A DNA stretch of 64,000 nucleotides. Origin: Girardinichthys multiradiatus (taxonomy: Eukaryota > Chordata > Actinopteri > Cyprinodontiformes > Goodeidae). Under the pieces are notes generated by a model, which saw only the letters and a list, made by a program, of their open reading frames with translations, was not told the origin of the DNA and searched no databases. The stretch spans positions 15,281,810 to 15,345,809 of the forward strand of contig NC_061817.1 of assembly GCF_021462225.1 (NCBI RefSeq), written 5' to 3'. Below are positions 1 to 12,794 of the stretch, piece after piece. Within the stretch, counting starts at the first letter, position 1, and each line of letters begins with the position of its first letter. The position numbers were made by a program, and so were the translations under genes.

Positions 1-3000
1 GCAAGCCCTGTGGTGTCTGCTGAGCGGCAGAACGCTGGTGGTCCTCGGGGCGGACGAGGGGAGAGTTCGCCGCCTTGTGTCTGCTCTGGTGCTCTTTGTA
101 CCCAGCCCCGGGAAGAGTGGAGAGAGGGTTCAACCCTGGCTGACCAGTTCCTTCACCCTCACTGACCTTCATAGGTGGAAATTAATTGGACTGCAAAGGT
201 AAGAATCAGTGATTTTAGGCTTTTAACTCGATGTACAGAGCCCCGTGAAATATTTATAAACATGGATGTTTTTTTTACATATTGTCGTGTTGCAGTTTTA
301 CATTTTGTCATGGCACAGTTGGTAGCACAGGCGCCTTGCAGCAAGAAGGCCCTGGGTTCGACTCCCAGCCAGGGCATGGAGTTTGCATGTTCTCCCCGTG
401 CATGCGTGGGTTCTCTCCGATTACTCCAGCTTCCTCCCACAGTCCAAAAACATGACTGTTAGGTTAATTGGTTTCTCTATATTGCCCTTAGGTGTGAATG
501 AGTGTGTGCTTGGTTGTTTGTCCTGTGTTTGTCTGTGTTGACCGGCGATTGACTGGCAATCTGTCCAGGATGCACCCTGCTTCCCGCCCATAGACTGCTG
601 GAGATAGGCACCAGCTTCCCTGCGACCCACTATGGAAGAAGTGGTAGAAAGTGACTGATGTTTCAACTATGACTCTATTGTATTTTATTTGCATACTAGG
701 TGATAAACCAGCACAAAACAGAGTAGAACTGTGCAGTGAAAGGAAAATGATACATGGTTTTCAACATTGTTTACTAATAAGTCACAAGTGTGGCATGCAT
801 ATGTATTTGGGTCCTTTTACTCTAATACCCATATAAAATTCAGCTCAACAAATTGCCTTCAGAATTCAACAAATCTGTTATTAAGCTGCACCTTTTCTGT
901 AATTTAAACTCATCTCGCTTAAATCCAGCTGTTCTGTGAAAACCTCAGGGGTTTGTTAGAGAACATTCATGAACAATCAGCATCATGAAGACCCAGGAAC
1001 ACAGCAGACAGGAAAGGGAGGAAGTTATGTAGAAATAAAGCAGGGTTAGGTTATTAAACAAAATACCAAGCTTTCTATTTATCACAGAGAACTGTTCAAT
1101 CCAAGCATCTGACAATGGAAAGAGAATGAAAGAAACCTACCAATACAGACTGGACACGGAAAACGGTAATCAGATCGAAGAGACCAGTGGTAACTTTGGA
1201 GGAGATCCAGAGATCCAGAGCTTGGATGCGAGAACCTGTCAACAGCACAACTACTAGTGGTGCACTTTAGAGATCTAGCTTTATGGAAGAGTGGCAAGAA
1301 GAAAGTTACTGCTGAAAGAAAACCTGTTTTGCAGTTTGTCACAGTAAACGTGTGGAAGGAGATGCCTACATGCAAAATGCTAACACTACTTCACCCTGAA
1401 TGCACTACTCCCACCATGAAATACTGCAGATGCAGCTTCATGCTGTCAGGAATTCTTCAGGGACAGGGAGGATGTTAAGGAATGATGGGTTAATAGAAAC
1501 CCTGTTAGAGGCTGCAACAGACTTGAGTCTGGGGCAGAGGTTCACCTTACAGCAGGGCGACGATACATACAGCTAGATCTATAATTTAACAGTGTGGAAT
1601 GCATTAAATTCATGTTAGAGTGGCCAAGTCAAAGTCCAGTCTAAAGCCCATTGAGAATCAGTGGTTTGATCAAAGATGGTCTCCAGCCTGTCTGACCGAG
1701 CTTGAGCAGTTTTGCGCAATTATGTACAATTTTATCTTGATCTATCACATATAAAGTGATTAATATACATTAAGGTTTGTGATGGAATGTGGCAGAATGT
1801 TCAGCAGGTATCAATCATTTTTTTAAGGCAGCATTTGCTGCAGAACAAGAAATCAGACATGTCACTATTCACCAGAATGAAACCTTCAGTTTCTGAGGGT
1901 TTTGCAGAGTTTCTGCAACAGTTAAATTTGAAGCTGATGATATCATCACCTGTAGCTTATCACCATGTAGGTTCTATCATTCCACAGTTACTCATCTGCT
2001 CTGACTCAGCCCTCGATGACTCACGCTGACAACCATGCAGCTTTTCATGCACATCTGTCCATGAACGTTTCTTTTCTGCTCGGTTTCTGCAAACAGAACC
2101 ATGACTTTTCAACACTTCGAGGCATTTTTAAAGGAGAGGAACAAAAGCAAATAAGAAATGAAATCTGAATCTAAAAATCAGGAGAGCGTTTAGCTGATTT
2201 GAAAACATGATTCTTATTCAGTATTTTTTGAGTTCATGAGCTTTAAATTACACATTATGTATAAAATCTCCTAGTTTTGGGCATTTTGAGTGAAAAGAGT
2301 TCAAGAAGAACATTTAAAAACCAATCAGGATAAAATGCACCAAGTGGTGACCCCATTTGTCAAGTCAGCGTGTGCTTTTATCGTTGCATTCTTACACTCT
2401 TCAAATGATGCATCTGCAGGCAAATATACTTCTTTTTATATATATATATATTGGCTGCGACAAGCACACTCTCATGTTTAGGTAGTTTAAAAATCAAAGA
2501 GAAGAAACTGTAAAGAAACGAGAGGTTTTTGTTTCCCTTTTAATTGTGCATATAGAATTTGAAGTTAACATTTACTTATCCTGACATTAATGCCCTTAAA
2601 TTATGGACTTTAATAATTGTTCAGAACTCTTTATTATCCACAGTCAAGAACACGAATGGAGTTTAGGATAGACATTTCAATTTGTTGTGGATTTTCTCTA
2701 AGGAACAGAAGCAAAGTCCTACATGCAGGTTCAAAATAAACATGATATTTTGGGTAAAAGTCCCTTAACAACATGCACCTCAACCACGTGCTTTTTGCAA
2801 GGTTGAGGTCAAGGCTGTTCCAGAAGCTAAATGTTAGCTGGCTTTACTGTTTATTAAACCAGTTTAAATGTGTGTTTTGGGTCATTCTCCTGTCAGCCAC
2901 CCAGGTGTGTCAGTTTCTTTTTATTTGAAGTGAAGTTGATGCATTTTTTAGATTGTCCTACTTCTTGTTGTTCCATCATCTTTACCCACACGATTATCCT

Positions 3001-4236
3001 GCCACCAACATGCTTGACAGCTGTTGGTGTTTTTAGGTTTATAAGCTTCAGCTTGAGACTTACAGATATACTCCTTGTCATTGGGACCAAATAGCTCTGT
3101 CTTGTTTTCACTTGCTGCACCTTTTCATTTCATGTTGATCTCAAACTGGTTTGCTTTGGACAGTGTCATTGATTTTTGTTAAAGGTATGAGGTTGTGGTC
3201 GGCTTGAGCCTCGGCAGTTCCTGTGCTGTTCCTGATCATGCTAACTAATTTTAGGTCATCTGAAGGTCAGAAGGTTGTAACTTTTACACATTGAGGTGTT
3301 TTAACAGGACAGTGTTCCCAAACACACGTCAAACTGGTTTGGGAAATTGATAAAGCAGGTTTGCATTAGGTTTCTGGAATGACCTTGACCTATTGAAAGG
3401 TTATGGATTGTGCTTAAAAGTCTGATCAGGAATGTAGCCAGTTTACATGGACTTTGCCATTTCTGCAAATGAGATTGATTAATTATGCCAGGAAATTGTT
3501 GATGGCTTGAAAAAAAAAACATGTGGTGCAACTCGCTAAAGGGTGTTTAAGTGGATGTCAGTGGGGTGTGTATGTATGCATTTGACTCTAGATGTGTAGT
3601 TGTACCCCAGTGTGGATTAGAGATTAATCACAAAAAAATTCAAATCAATCTAATCCTGCCTGTTGTGTAATCATTCATCTTGAGTCAAAAATCATTAAAA
3701 GCCCAAAAGGAATGACATTTGCTTTCGTGATGATTGTATGCAAAGTTCTGCTTTGTGATTTTTTTTCTTACAGGGTTGCATCTCCAGCCAGCTCCAGCGC
3801 ACTCTACTCCCTGTCCCGCTACAGCCGCTACATTTCCATCCTGGACGTCGACATGAAGACCCTGCGCTGCCCGCAGTACCGCGGCCAGCTCCTCGCCAAC
3901 ATGGCCGACCACCGCACCTACATCCGCCGCGGCTCAACCTACTTCCTCCACCTACAGAGCACGCTCTGTCGCCTGGCAGCCAAGGCTTTCCTGCTCACTT
4001 TCACGCACCACCTCCACCTGCCGGTCAGCCCCACGGAGGGGCCCAAGGTGGTGGAGGCCAGACGGCGGTGCTTCCTGCAGGAGCAGCTGGGGCTGGATGA
4101 GGAGGACATGCAGATCATGCTCTACCTCAGCCGGCTCATCACTCAGCAGTACCTGCAGTCCGCTAATGGCAGCTGTAGTGCTGCTCTACCATCCTTTAGT
4201 TTTAACTACATAACCAGCGTTTTATACAAAATCTGA
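1..4236 (+). CDS. smcr8: SMCR8 C-terminal part (DENN-domain C9orf72-complex subunit), 5' end outside window
   Basis: Two coding exons are visible: 1-198 (frame starting at base 2, donor GTAAGA at 199) and 3774-4236 (acceptor TTTCTTACAG, stop TGA 4234-4236). Split codon AG|G joins them in frame. The first piece encodes about 65 residues containing LLSGRTLVVLG and a hydrophobic LVSALVLFVP run. The second encodes ISILDVDMKTLRCPQYRG, then a basic and Leu-rich helical region. I recognise this as the C-terminal DENN region of SMCR8, which in animals joins C9orf72 and WDR41 in a complex acting on small GTPases, autophagy and lysosomes. The last 20 or so residues (after QQYLQS) look less conserved, so the true C-terminus is less certain than the rest. 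The exons are GC-rich against an AT-rich intron. The neighbouring shmt1 supports the call, because SMCR8 and SHMT1 are adjacent on human 17p11.2. Confidence 0.8.
307..656 (+). mobile_element. SINE-like repeat with tRNA-type Pol III boxes (copy 1)
   Basis: The 5' end resembles a tRNA: a box-A-like TGGTAGCACAG and a box-B-like GGGTTCGACTCC follow one another at about 316-365. A long shared body follows (gtttgcatgttctcc, the cccatagactgctggagat block and a gacccactatgg end). The same arrangement recurs at 26903-27255 and 57172-57533, so this is a dispersed family and not a tRNA gene. It lies in the smcr8 intron. Confidence 0.75.
955..1790 (+). mobile_element. Decayed Tc1/mariner-like relic (family R)
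   Basis: No usable reading frame remains. The block carries the motif ggagatccagagatccagagc (about 1200-1221) and a terminal aaggtttgtg near 1770. Both are shared with relics at 18930, 22440, 32716, 37380 and 63235 in this window. Fragments such as agtggccaagtcaaagtcca match the transposase C-terminal coding stretch of such elements. It lies within the smcr8 intron. Confidence 0.55.
2740..3450. mobile_element. Degenerate Tc1/mariner-type sequence, two fragments
   Basis: The stretch at 3305-3420 (acaggacagtgttcccaaacacac, then a tattgaaaggttatggattgtgc block) resembles the + strand coding region around the second and third catalytic residues of a Tc1-type transposase. The stretch at 2870-3100 looks like the antisense of a related element (gggtcattctcctgtc). 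Both are full of stops and frame changes. It lies in the smcr8 intron; the rest of the intron (1790-2740, 3450-3773) shows nothing I recognise. Confidence 0.4.
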
Positions 4237-5178
4237 TTCTGCAGGACAAGCTGGATCCTTACCAACACCTTAGCAGACATCAGCGGTGATACTTTGGGTT
4301 CATTTGGACCAAAAGTGATCTGACTAAGGTTAAAATCTCTGCACTGATTGTTGTATCCATGTCTGGCTCGCTGTGCTTCTCTCTGATCTCACACCTTCCT
4401 CTGGTTGCAGAGAAAACCGAGCGCTGAATGTCTCTGCAGTGTCCTCTTCGCGACACTTTCATATCAGAGCAGATGAAGACTAGCTACACAGGCAGTCCTT
4501 TGAATTTTTGTTTTTCAAGTCCATACAAATGAAGCAAAAACAAAACTCTCACCCACTGGCAAAGAACTGTAGCATCACCACCGTCTGGTTTGACTTGGAC
4601 CGGCTTGCCAGCAGGTTCAGCCTATGTGTCAACAGCTTTTATATCATTCACACGTAAACATGTTTTTCAGCACTGCAACACCACGTATGCTGACATTTTC
4701 TGTCCGCTGGGAACAGACGTCAGTTCGTGGAACACGGGCGCGTTGCACCTGGTTTTGTAACTAGCCCCTCTCTTTGGAAACTGACTCCCATCTGTCCTGT
4801 TTTTATGGTTTTGCTTCACTCAACAATATTTTTAGTTTTTGCAACCCACATTCTTGCAGAAACTGACACATGTCCATTTTGTTCCAAATAGCAATATCAT
4901 TCAGAGTTGTTGCTAAGTAAATTCAATTTGTTCAAACCTTTTTTGGGGGGTTGGGATGTCAAAGGGGGATGAGAGCTACATCCTGTCGGTCCAGAGAAAT
5001 AATGAAAGATTTTAAAGCTAGTTAATCTAAATGTATTGAATTTCACTGTTGTCTTAAAGTTGAGTGATGTGTTGTCAGCATGGGACATTCTTGTGTCAGA
5101 GTGATCATTGTGTTGCTAATATTTCAGTTTTGTCTCAGTAAGATTTACTGAAGCAATGGCTTTTTTTAAGCTCTTATG

Positions 5179-5184
5179 AATAAA
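5179..5184 (+). promoter_or_regulatory. Likely smcr8 polyadenylation signal (AATAAA)
   Basis: AATAAA lies about 945 bases after the smcr8 stop codon in otherwise non-coding sequence. This makes 4237 to about 5200 the probable 3' UTR. Another AATAAA at 7022-7027 is an alternative distal signal. Confidence 0.45.
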
Positions 5185-5254
5185 CTTTTGTTTCTCGTGC
5201 CAATAGAAGCCTAAGTTTCACTCCAGACACCTGCCTAACCTTTATTTATTAAAT

Positions 5255-6570
5255 GCAGATGCACCAATCAGGCTTTTACTGGCTGAAACTGATTTTTTTT
5301 TTTTTTTAAATAAGAAATGCCCGTTGTAGTCGTGTTTTGTTTGTTTCTTTTGTCTGAGGACTATAACGCATTAAAGAAGAAATAATGTGCTGCAAGTTCC
5401 TTAAAGTAGTAGTTTTGAATCCACCAGAAACATAATTACTGAGTTTTATCCCTAAGAAACTTATGTCTGTGCATCGTAATAAATTAGAATATCATAAAAA
5501 GTAAATTTTTTTGCATTCATTTAAAATGTAAAACACACAATAGTTTATTTCAAGCTTTTATGTCTGTTAATTTTGATGATTATGACTGACCAATAATAAA
5601 AACCCAAAATTCAGCATCTCTCAAAATTAAAATATGAACTCAGACCAACAAGAATATGATATTTTTTTATATACAAATGTTTAGCCTACTGTAATGTATG
5701 TCCATGTATCATACAGTAGATGCACTCAATAATTGTTCCTTTTGCATAAATTACTGCATCAATGAGGTGTGGCATGGAGGTGATCAACTTGCGACGGCTG
5801 CTCTGACTTTTGGCTTGATAAAACAAAGTGGACCAACAGCAGCACATGACATGGTTCTCCAAATCATCACTGTCTGTGGAAAATTCACACGGGACCTCAA
5901 GCAGCTTTAATTATGTGCCTCTTCACTCTTCTTCCAGACTCTGGGACCTTGATTTAAAAACAAAAAGCCCACATGGCAATCCACATAGGCTTTTACTTCA
6001 GGATCCTCTCAAGCCTGTGGTTACTTCTGTTGCTTTTGTAAATGTTTTCAACCACAGTTTTTCCTTCCACTATACGTTCCATTATTATTCATATGTACAG
6101 CACTCTGAACAGCCAGCTTCCTTATCAATGGCCTTCTGTGACTTGTCTTAATGGTCAATGACTGTCTGCTGGGTAACTGTCGGGTCAACACTCTTCCCCA
6201 AAATGTGTAGGCCACAAAATGACATCTCTGAAATTAAATACTTTTATTTATTATTGGTATTAACTTATATTCAAATTTTGTGAGAGTGTGAATTTTGAGC
6301 CACAATCATCAAAGTGAACAGAAAAAAACTTGAAATATTTTGACTTTAATAAATGCAATAAATCAGCTTTTCAGTGATATTCTAAATTATTGAGATTCAC
6401 CTGCATGTTGCTAATCATCTGATTTTTATAACCTTAGAACAGTGGTGGGAGTTCTTGGTATTAATGCAACTGATATTTGTGTGTGTTTGACTTGCTGATC
6501 ACCAATCAGAGACAAAATGGGAACACTGTCTAATTCCTGATCTCTCGCCAATTAATTGGTGCATCTCGGT
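5255..6570. mobile_element. MITE-like repeat interrupted by a Tc1 derivative
   Basis: The outer arms are gatgcaccaatcaggc at about 5259 and the inverted aattggtgcatctcgg at about 6553-6568. A related uninterrupted copy sits at 62395-62632 (ggtgcaccgat to aattggtgcacc). Between the arms, at 5468-6412, lies a Tc1-type deletion derivative. Its inverted ends are taaattagaatatcat and gatattctaaattat, and it keeps antisense transposase scraps (ggcatggaggtgatcaac, ttgataaaacaaagtggacc). The Tc1 derivative therefore appears to have inserted into the older MITE. Confidence 0.5.
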
Positions 6571-6574
6571 GGTT

Positions 6575-8510
6575 AAACCATTCCAGGATACAAGTTCCCC
6601 ATGTCAGAGTTTCTGATTTGGGATTTAACAAACTAAAAATAAATCTTCAAAGAAGCTGCTAATCTTTGGGGGAGGTTATATCTCGTTTTGTGCTGTCTGT
6701 GATTCTGTAGGATGGTAATTACATGACTGCATGGTCAGAGTTTAATGTGAAAGGTCAAAAGTGCGGTTTTTAACTACCTTGTGGATATTTTTGCCGCATG
6801 TGATGAAGTGTTACACCCGATCAATTTGTTTTGTTTTGGTCATTTTCCTGTTCATGCAAAAAACAAACAAAAAAAAAACAACCTGAATGTAATCTGAGAA
6901 GCCATGCCGCTTATGTGCTTAACAAGTCGTCACCCAGTGTCCTTATGTTGCCATGTTGTGTCTGCTTTTTGTATCTCATCATCAGCAGACCGCTGAGTTC
7001 ATTCAGCCCTGCAGGAATTTGAATAAAGCACGATGTGAATGTCCTGTTTGCCTTTTTGTTCGTTTGTTTTCACTTGCTGGTTGAAAACGTACAACTCTGC
7101 TGAACTTCCAATAAACCAACAGCCCCGTCTCTGTGACTTACTTCAGCGATGACGGATGTGCGAGCATCTGAGATGTCATGAATAATAAATGCTCATCTGC
7201 AAAACACTTCTAATTGCCCTGCTGGAGCAGCGGATGTAAAGGTGTCTGATGCGAAAACAAGCCTGCAACAATATGATCCATCATAACACTGCACTAAAAG
7301 GCGGGTGGGCGGCTCGGTGTGCAGCTTGTGATGTGAACTAGTTTGCCTCAGCATTTAGCGTGTAAAAACTGAATTTGATAGTCAATTTATGAGAGATGAG
7401 CTACAGGAGATGCTTTTTCTTTTGCAGAATCGATCAGAGATGCTCAGAGGAAGAGTTGATGCACTTTATCTATTTACCCTCCCTGCAGGTTAATATTGAT
7501 CACATCTGTAATGAGATTGGTCAGAGTCAGAATATGAAAGAACATTCTGTGAAGGAGATACCAATGTTCTTAAAAGCAGCAGCGGTGAAGTCAACGTTTG
7601 AATAAAACATAAAATTATGTACAAAGGCCACATTTACTTTTTTTTGCTCCCTTGAATCCAAACTATGTTCTTATGTTTTAAAGTGGTCTGTCAGCAGTTC
7701 TAGCTTTTTTCAGAATATTAACTGCTTTTTCATTTTTGGTTTTCAGTCCATTATTTGTACCTGACCACTTTTGGGATTTTCTTTTAATTCAGTCTTTGGT
7801 ATAGTATTCACAGACCTAGAACTCTTTCACATCTGAAGAATGCTTGGCAAATATTTCCTTATTTACAACAAGTTAATTATCGCTCATTGTGAACATCTTT
7901 GCATACTTTAAATGTGTGCATCGGTCGGCTGGCTTATGTGAGCCATCATGTTTATCTTCATCACTGAGATCAGTTACTCTCAGCTCTGCATATTTGTGTA
8001 GCTTGGAGGTGGAGTTGGGACATGATCTTGGGGATGAATAGGGGAAACTTTGCATTGATTCTGCTGTTATTCTGAAGTTCTACAAGCTCCATCTGGATAC
8101 ATCCAGGTTCTCTATCCATAGCAGAAGCGAACAGATATCCACAGAACCAAATTATTTTATTTGGCTCAAAGTCAGTGAATTAGGGTGAACTCACAGCACA
8201 AGATGTGTATTTTAAAACACATTGGAGCTGACTTGGTTTCTCGTTGCTTGGCAACAGGGAAAACACCTTAAGTTTCCTTCCTGCATCTGTCTGCCGCAAG
8301 CGCTGTTTATGCACGACCCATGTTAAGCTTTGAGTAGCTGTTGCAGTGAATTATGGGTTATGTAGTGTGATACTAGCAGACCATTAATGTATGAACTTAT
8401 CTGACGGCTCAGATGTAGTCTGTGGACCCTTACCTTGACATGTCTGAGATAGATCAACACAAAGTGTGGATTTTAATTCAGCTTTCCTGGGTCAAGACTT
8501 TGTAAGACAA
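6575..8510. other. Intergenic stretch, nothing recognised
   Basis: AT-rich sequence with short open frames of 60-70 codons at most. No splice-site-flanked conserved peptide, RNA gene or repeat boundary stands out. A (CAAA)/(AAAC)-rich patch lies at 6857-6884. Confidence 0.5.
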
Positions 8511-8514
8511 GGCA

Positions 8515-8960
8515 AGTTTATTTGTATAGAACCCCTTCACAAACAGGGGAATTCAAAGTGCCTTACAGGATAAGACACGTTAAACACTAAATATATAAAA
8601 ACACAAGAGTCACATGAAAGAAACGTCAAAATGCATATTTAAGTAAGACATGGTAGATATCACAGGATGAAGCAATATTTGACCTCTACAGGAAAGCCAA
8701 AATGTTTTCAGTCCCTGTTTAAAGAGCCAAACAGTTTCTGCACATCTGAGGTTTTCATGGAGTTTGTTCCGAGGCCAAAGAGCTTCTAAGCTAAACGCTG
8801 CCACCTCTTGTTTTACTGTAGAACCACATCTCACTGCAAAACAGCTGCCAGTCTTTAGGGTTGTGCTATAAAAATATAAATTGTCTATGCAGCTGAGAGT
8901 CTGTAACAATGATTGTATGATAAACCATCTAACATATGCAGATGACCTGGTGACCTTCAG
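8515..8960 (+). repeat. Teleost interspersed repeat, class not determined
   Basis: It begins with caaggcaagtttatttgtat, followed by the attcaaagtgcc phrase and later gagtttgttccgaggccaaagagc. I recognise this wording as a very common dispersed repeat of teleost genomes. A 154-codon frame on the - strand across it (8610-9074) has no domain and is read as a chance frame. Confidence 0.5.
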
Positions 8961-9589
8961 CCCAAGTAGTGCTGTTTTTAGTGCTGTACGGACAGCATAT
9001 TGTATGCAATTGGATATGAAACATAACGTCAGAACATATGGGTAAATGTTCCTGTGCTTAAAATGTCCCAACAATGCTCCTGTGGAGTAATATCAAATGA
9101 ATGATGATTTTAACACACAATGTTATTCTGAGCAAATGTTGTTGCTCAGACAAATCCAACTCCAGCCAAGGTTTGCTCTTAACAGTTCAAGAAAGAGTGG
9201 CTTTTTTAAAAGCATGTTGCACATCACTCTATGCAGTCCATCTGTGGTCCTCTTACAAACACTGCAGACGTTCAGTGTTGCATAGACAGATGCACTGAGA
9301 ATCCTCCTTAAAGTACCCAGAGTGGGGAGTACCAGTCAGATGTCTTTAACTGCAGACGTTTGCACATTTAAAGCACATTTAAGAAATGTTTTATTGTCCT
9401 GCTGAGTTGTTCCTTCCACTTATCCAGTTTGAGAATGCACTGATTTACATGTTGATTACTTGTAATTATATTTTGTATATGATTTTATTTTTTTCTTTTA
9501 TATTTTCAATTGTAGTTTTATATATAGATTGGTCTCATTATAATTATAGACCCGAGTCTTATAATAAACTTTTGAATATATGGATTCTA

Positions 9590-9960
9590 ACCTTTAAAAA
9601 AGCTTTAAGTCATTCCATTGTAGCTCTGGTGATGTGTTTAGGGTTATTGTCCTGCTGGTAGATGAACCTCTGCCCTGGTCTCTAGTCTAACTCTCTTTGG
9701 TCTGTCATCTGACCAGAGCACCTTGTTCATAATTTTTTATGTCTCCTACATAGCTTGTAGCATACTGCGAACTCGTTAAACTTCCATATAGGCAGGTTTT
9801 ATTGTCCTGTTAATGGATAATCCCACCTGAGCTGTGGATCTCTGCAGCTCCTCCAGAGTTCTGTGGACCCATTTATATGTGGCTTGTCAGTATAGGTGGA
9901 CGCCCATCTCCTTTCATCTTTTGATGATGGATTTTGAACAGTGAGATGTTTTCTCAACCC
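9590..9960 (-). mobile_element. Tc1/mariner relic fragment (antisense)
   Basis: The phrases gttattgtcctgctgg and catctgaccagagcacctt are antisense of the transposase coding region around the first and second catalytic acids in Tc1-type elements. No frame survives. Boundaries are approximate. Confidence 0.45.
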
Positions 9961-9989
9961 TGCTAAGAACCATGTCCCGGACTTGCCTG

Positions 9990-10165
9990 TTTTTTTTTTT
10001 TGTAGCTCTAGAGGCCTTTATTTTTCATTTTTTGACAGTAGGTAGACAGGAAAGAGGGCAAAGAGAGGGGGAGACTTTCGGCAAAGGTCACCGGGTCCGG
10101 GACTCGAACCCAGGACAGCCGCATCAAGCAATATAGCCTCTGCACATGGTCGCATGCTTGGTCTT
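9990..10165 (-). mobile_element. SINE-like repeat of a second tRNA-derived type
   Basis: Read on the - strand the block carries a box-B-like GGGTTCGAGTCC, complement of the ggactcgaaccc at about 10101-10112. The body ends in gaggcctttatttttcat on the + strand. A related + strand copy begins at 26711. It is not a tRNA gene because there is no anticodon arm or acceptor stem pairing. Confidence 0.5.
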
Positions 10166-10330
10166 CGTGATCCCTAAATCAGTTTAGATGGGCACAGATG
10201 CACTCTGTGTATTAATAAGGTGACGTCTGAGGACAAATGGTTGTAGTGCATTGTTTTTAGAGGTATTATAGTAAAAAGGGCTAAATACAAACCATTACAT
10301 AAATTACTTTACTTACATAAATATGACATA

Positions 10331-11952
10331 CAGTACAGACCAAACGTTTGGACACACCTCTTTCAAAGAGTTTTCTTTATTTTCATGACTGAATATTGTA
10401 GCTTCACACTGAAGGCATCAAAACTATGAATTAACACATGTGGAATTATATACTGAACAAAAAAGTGTGAAACAACTGAAAATATGTCTTATATTCCAGG
10501 TTCTTCAAAGTAGCCACCTTTTGCTTTGATTACTGCCCCACACACTCTTGACATTCTGTTGATGAGCTTCAAGAGGTCGTCACCTGAAATGGTTTTCACT
10601 TCACAGGTGTGCTCTGTCAGGTTTAATAAGTGGGATTTCAAGCCTTATAAATGGGGTTGGGACCATCAGTTGTGTTGTGCAGGAGGTGGATACAGTACAC
10701 AGCTGATAGTCCTACTGAACAGACTGTTAGAATTTGTATTATGGCAAGAAAAAAGCAGCTAAGTAAAGAAAAACAAGTGGCCATCATTACTTTAAGAAAT
10801 GAAGGTCAGTCGGTTGGAACAACTGGGAAAACTTTGAAAGTGTCCCCAAGTGCAGTCGCAAAAACCATCAAGCTCTATAAAGAAACTGGCTCACATGAGG
10901 ACCACCCCAGGAAAGGAAGACCAAGAGTCACCTCTGCTGCGGACGATAAGTTCATCCGAGTCACCAGCCTATAAATCGCAGGTTAACAGCAGCTCAGATT
11001 AGAGAACAGGTCAATGCCACACAGAGTTCTAGCAGCAGACACATCTCTAGAACAACTGTTAAGAGGAGACTGTGTGAATCAGGCCTTCATGGTAAAATAG
11101 CTGCTAGGAAACCACTGCTGAGGACAGGCAACAAGCAGAAGAGACTTGTTTGGGTTAAAGAACACAAGGAATGGACATTAGACCAGTGGAAATCTGTGCT
11201 TTGGTCTGATGAGTCCAAGTTTGAGATCTTTGGTTCCAACCACCGTGTCTTTGTGCGGTGCAGAAGAGGTGAACGGATGGACTCTACATGCCTGGTTCCC
11301 ACCGTGAAGCATGGAGGAGGAGGTGTGATGGTGTGGGGGTGCTTTGCTGGTGACACTGTTGGGGATTTATTCAGAATTGAAGGCATACTGAACCAGCATG
11401 GCTACCACAGCATCTTGCAGCAGCATGCTATTCCATCCGGTTTGCGTTTAGTTGGACCTTCATTTATTTTTCAACAGGACAATGACCCCAAACACACCTC
11501 CAGGCTGTGTAAGGGCTATTTGACCAAGAAGGAGAGTGATGGGGTGCTGCGCCAGATGACCTGGCCTCCACAGTCACCGGACCTGAACCCAATCGAGATG
11601 GTTTGGGGTGAGCTGGACCGCAGAGTGAAGGCAAAAGGGCCAATAAGTGTTAAGCATCTCTAGGAACTCCTTCAAGACTGTTGGAAAACTATTTCAGGTG
11701 ACTACCTCTTGAAGCTCATCAACAGAATGCCAAGAGTGTGTGGAGCAGCAATCAGAGCAAAAGGTGGCTACTTTGAAGAACCTAGAATATAAGACATATT
11801 TTCAGTTGTTTCACACTTTTTTGTTCAGTATATAATTCCACATGTGTTAATTCATAGTTTTGATGCCTTCAATGTGAAGCTACAATATTCATAGTCATGA
11901 AAATAAAGAAAACTCTTTGAATGAGGTGTGTCCAAAGTTTTGGTCTGTACTA
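10331..11952 (+). mobile_element. Tc1/mariner transposon, DD38E spacing, nearly full length, transposase broken
   Basis: Inverted terminal repeats of about 200 bp start cagtacagacc at 10331 and end ggtctgtacta at 11952, flanked by TA. The transposase is readable from ATG 10741 (MARKKQLSKEK, an N-terminal helix-turn-helix) to a TAA at about 10970-10973 caused by a frameshift. It resumes in another frame and is best preserved at 11196-11663: LWSDESKF (first D), FQQDNDPKHTS (second D) and PDLNPIEMVW (E). Thirty-eight residues separate the second D and the E. A TAG at 11661-11663 truncates the C-terminus. It is inactive as read, but the near-identical termini suggest it is fairly young. It lies between smcr8 and bud31. 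Confidence 0.85.
10741..11663 (+). pseudogene. Transposase pseudogene of the DD38E Tc1-type element
   Basis: The N-terminal 77 codons encode a paired-like helix-turn-helix followed by a GRPR-like motif (GRPRVTS). The catalytic domain follows after a frame change. Two breaks are visible: the frameshift/stop near 10970 and a nonsense TAG at 11661. Cut-and-paste transposases of this family act as DNA-binding endonucleases on their own terminal repeats; this copy cannot encode one. Confidence 0.8.
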
Positions 11953-12352
11953 TACGTTACACACGAGTCCTAAAAATCAAGTACCTTTTTTGATCAGATT
12001 TGATAGACATTTGTTAGAAAAAAAATAAAAAGCTGTTCTTTTTTGAAGGTTTGTTGCCTGTGTGCTTTTTATTAATAATATTCAGTCAGAAAACAGGCAC
12101 AAATAGAAAGATCTGAAATGAAGGCCCTGGGATTGGGAATCAAACCCTGGACAGCTGGAGAATTCAAACATTACTCTCAACATCTAATTAATTTTGAGGA
12201 AGATTAAAACTCGCCCTGTTGAATTCTGTTTATGTATCTAATATTGGATTTTTAAATATACTTATGCAACAGCTGAAAAAGATGACACTAAACTTGTAAA
12301 TGTCTTTAAATGCCAAATGAATAGCACAAAAGACACAAAATGACTGAAATGT

Positions 12353-12358
12353 TTTATT
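12353..12358 (-). promoter_or_regulatory. bud31 polyadenylation signal (AATAAA on - strand)
   Basis: TTTATT on the + strand reads AATAAA in the bud31 direction, about 440 bases past the bud31 stop codon. The stretch 12353-12794 is therefore the likely 3' UTR. Confidence 0.55.
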
Positions 12359-12794
12359 TAAAAATCATACTGTAATAATGATGGAGAGACATTTAGATTT
12401 TCATCAAAAAAACTCCCAAAATCCCCAAAATAAAATCAAGACCAAAGCTACTTCAGAGTACAACAAATGAAAATCAATGCATTAGAACTGACCTTCATAG
12501 TGAGCTTGTCTATCTGAAATGACAGGACTGACTCAGAAACAGTCCTTCACTTCTAGAATAAAAAGCACACATAAAAACTGATGGTAAGGAAAAAAGTGGC
12601 CCCAGCCACTGTGCTCTCCCCACTGCTTTGCTGTGGTTAAACACAGAGGAACATCAAGAATATTGATCCCACATAAGGACAGCTGAGGGTGATGGTGTGA
12701 TGTGTTTCTGATGCAGATGAATGAAACAAAAACAAATGCTTTAGGCTTATGTTATGAAAACCGGATGAGTCCTCATGTCAAACATAAACTTCGC

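Noticed and set aside
316..376. tRNA gene
   Set aside because: Box A and box B like words are present, but there is no folded acceptor or anticodon arm and the block recurs with a long shared body elsewhere; it is a SINE-like repeat.
8610..9074. 154-codon frame on the - strand
   Set aside because: It lies across a common teleost repeat, has no recognisable domain and no splice context.
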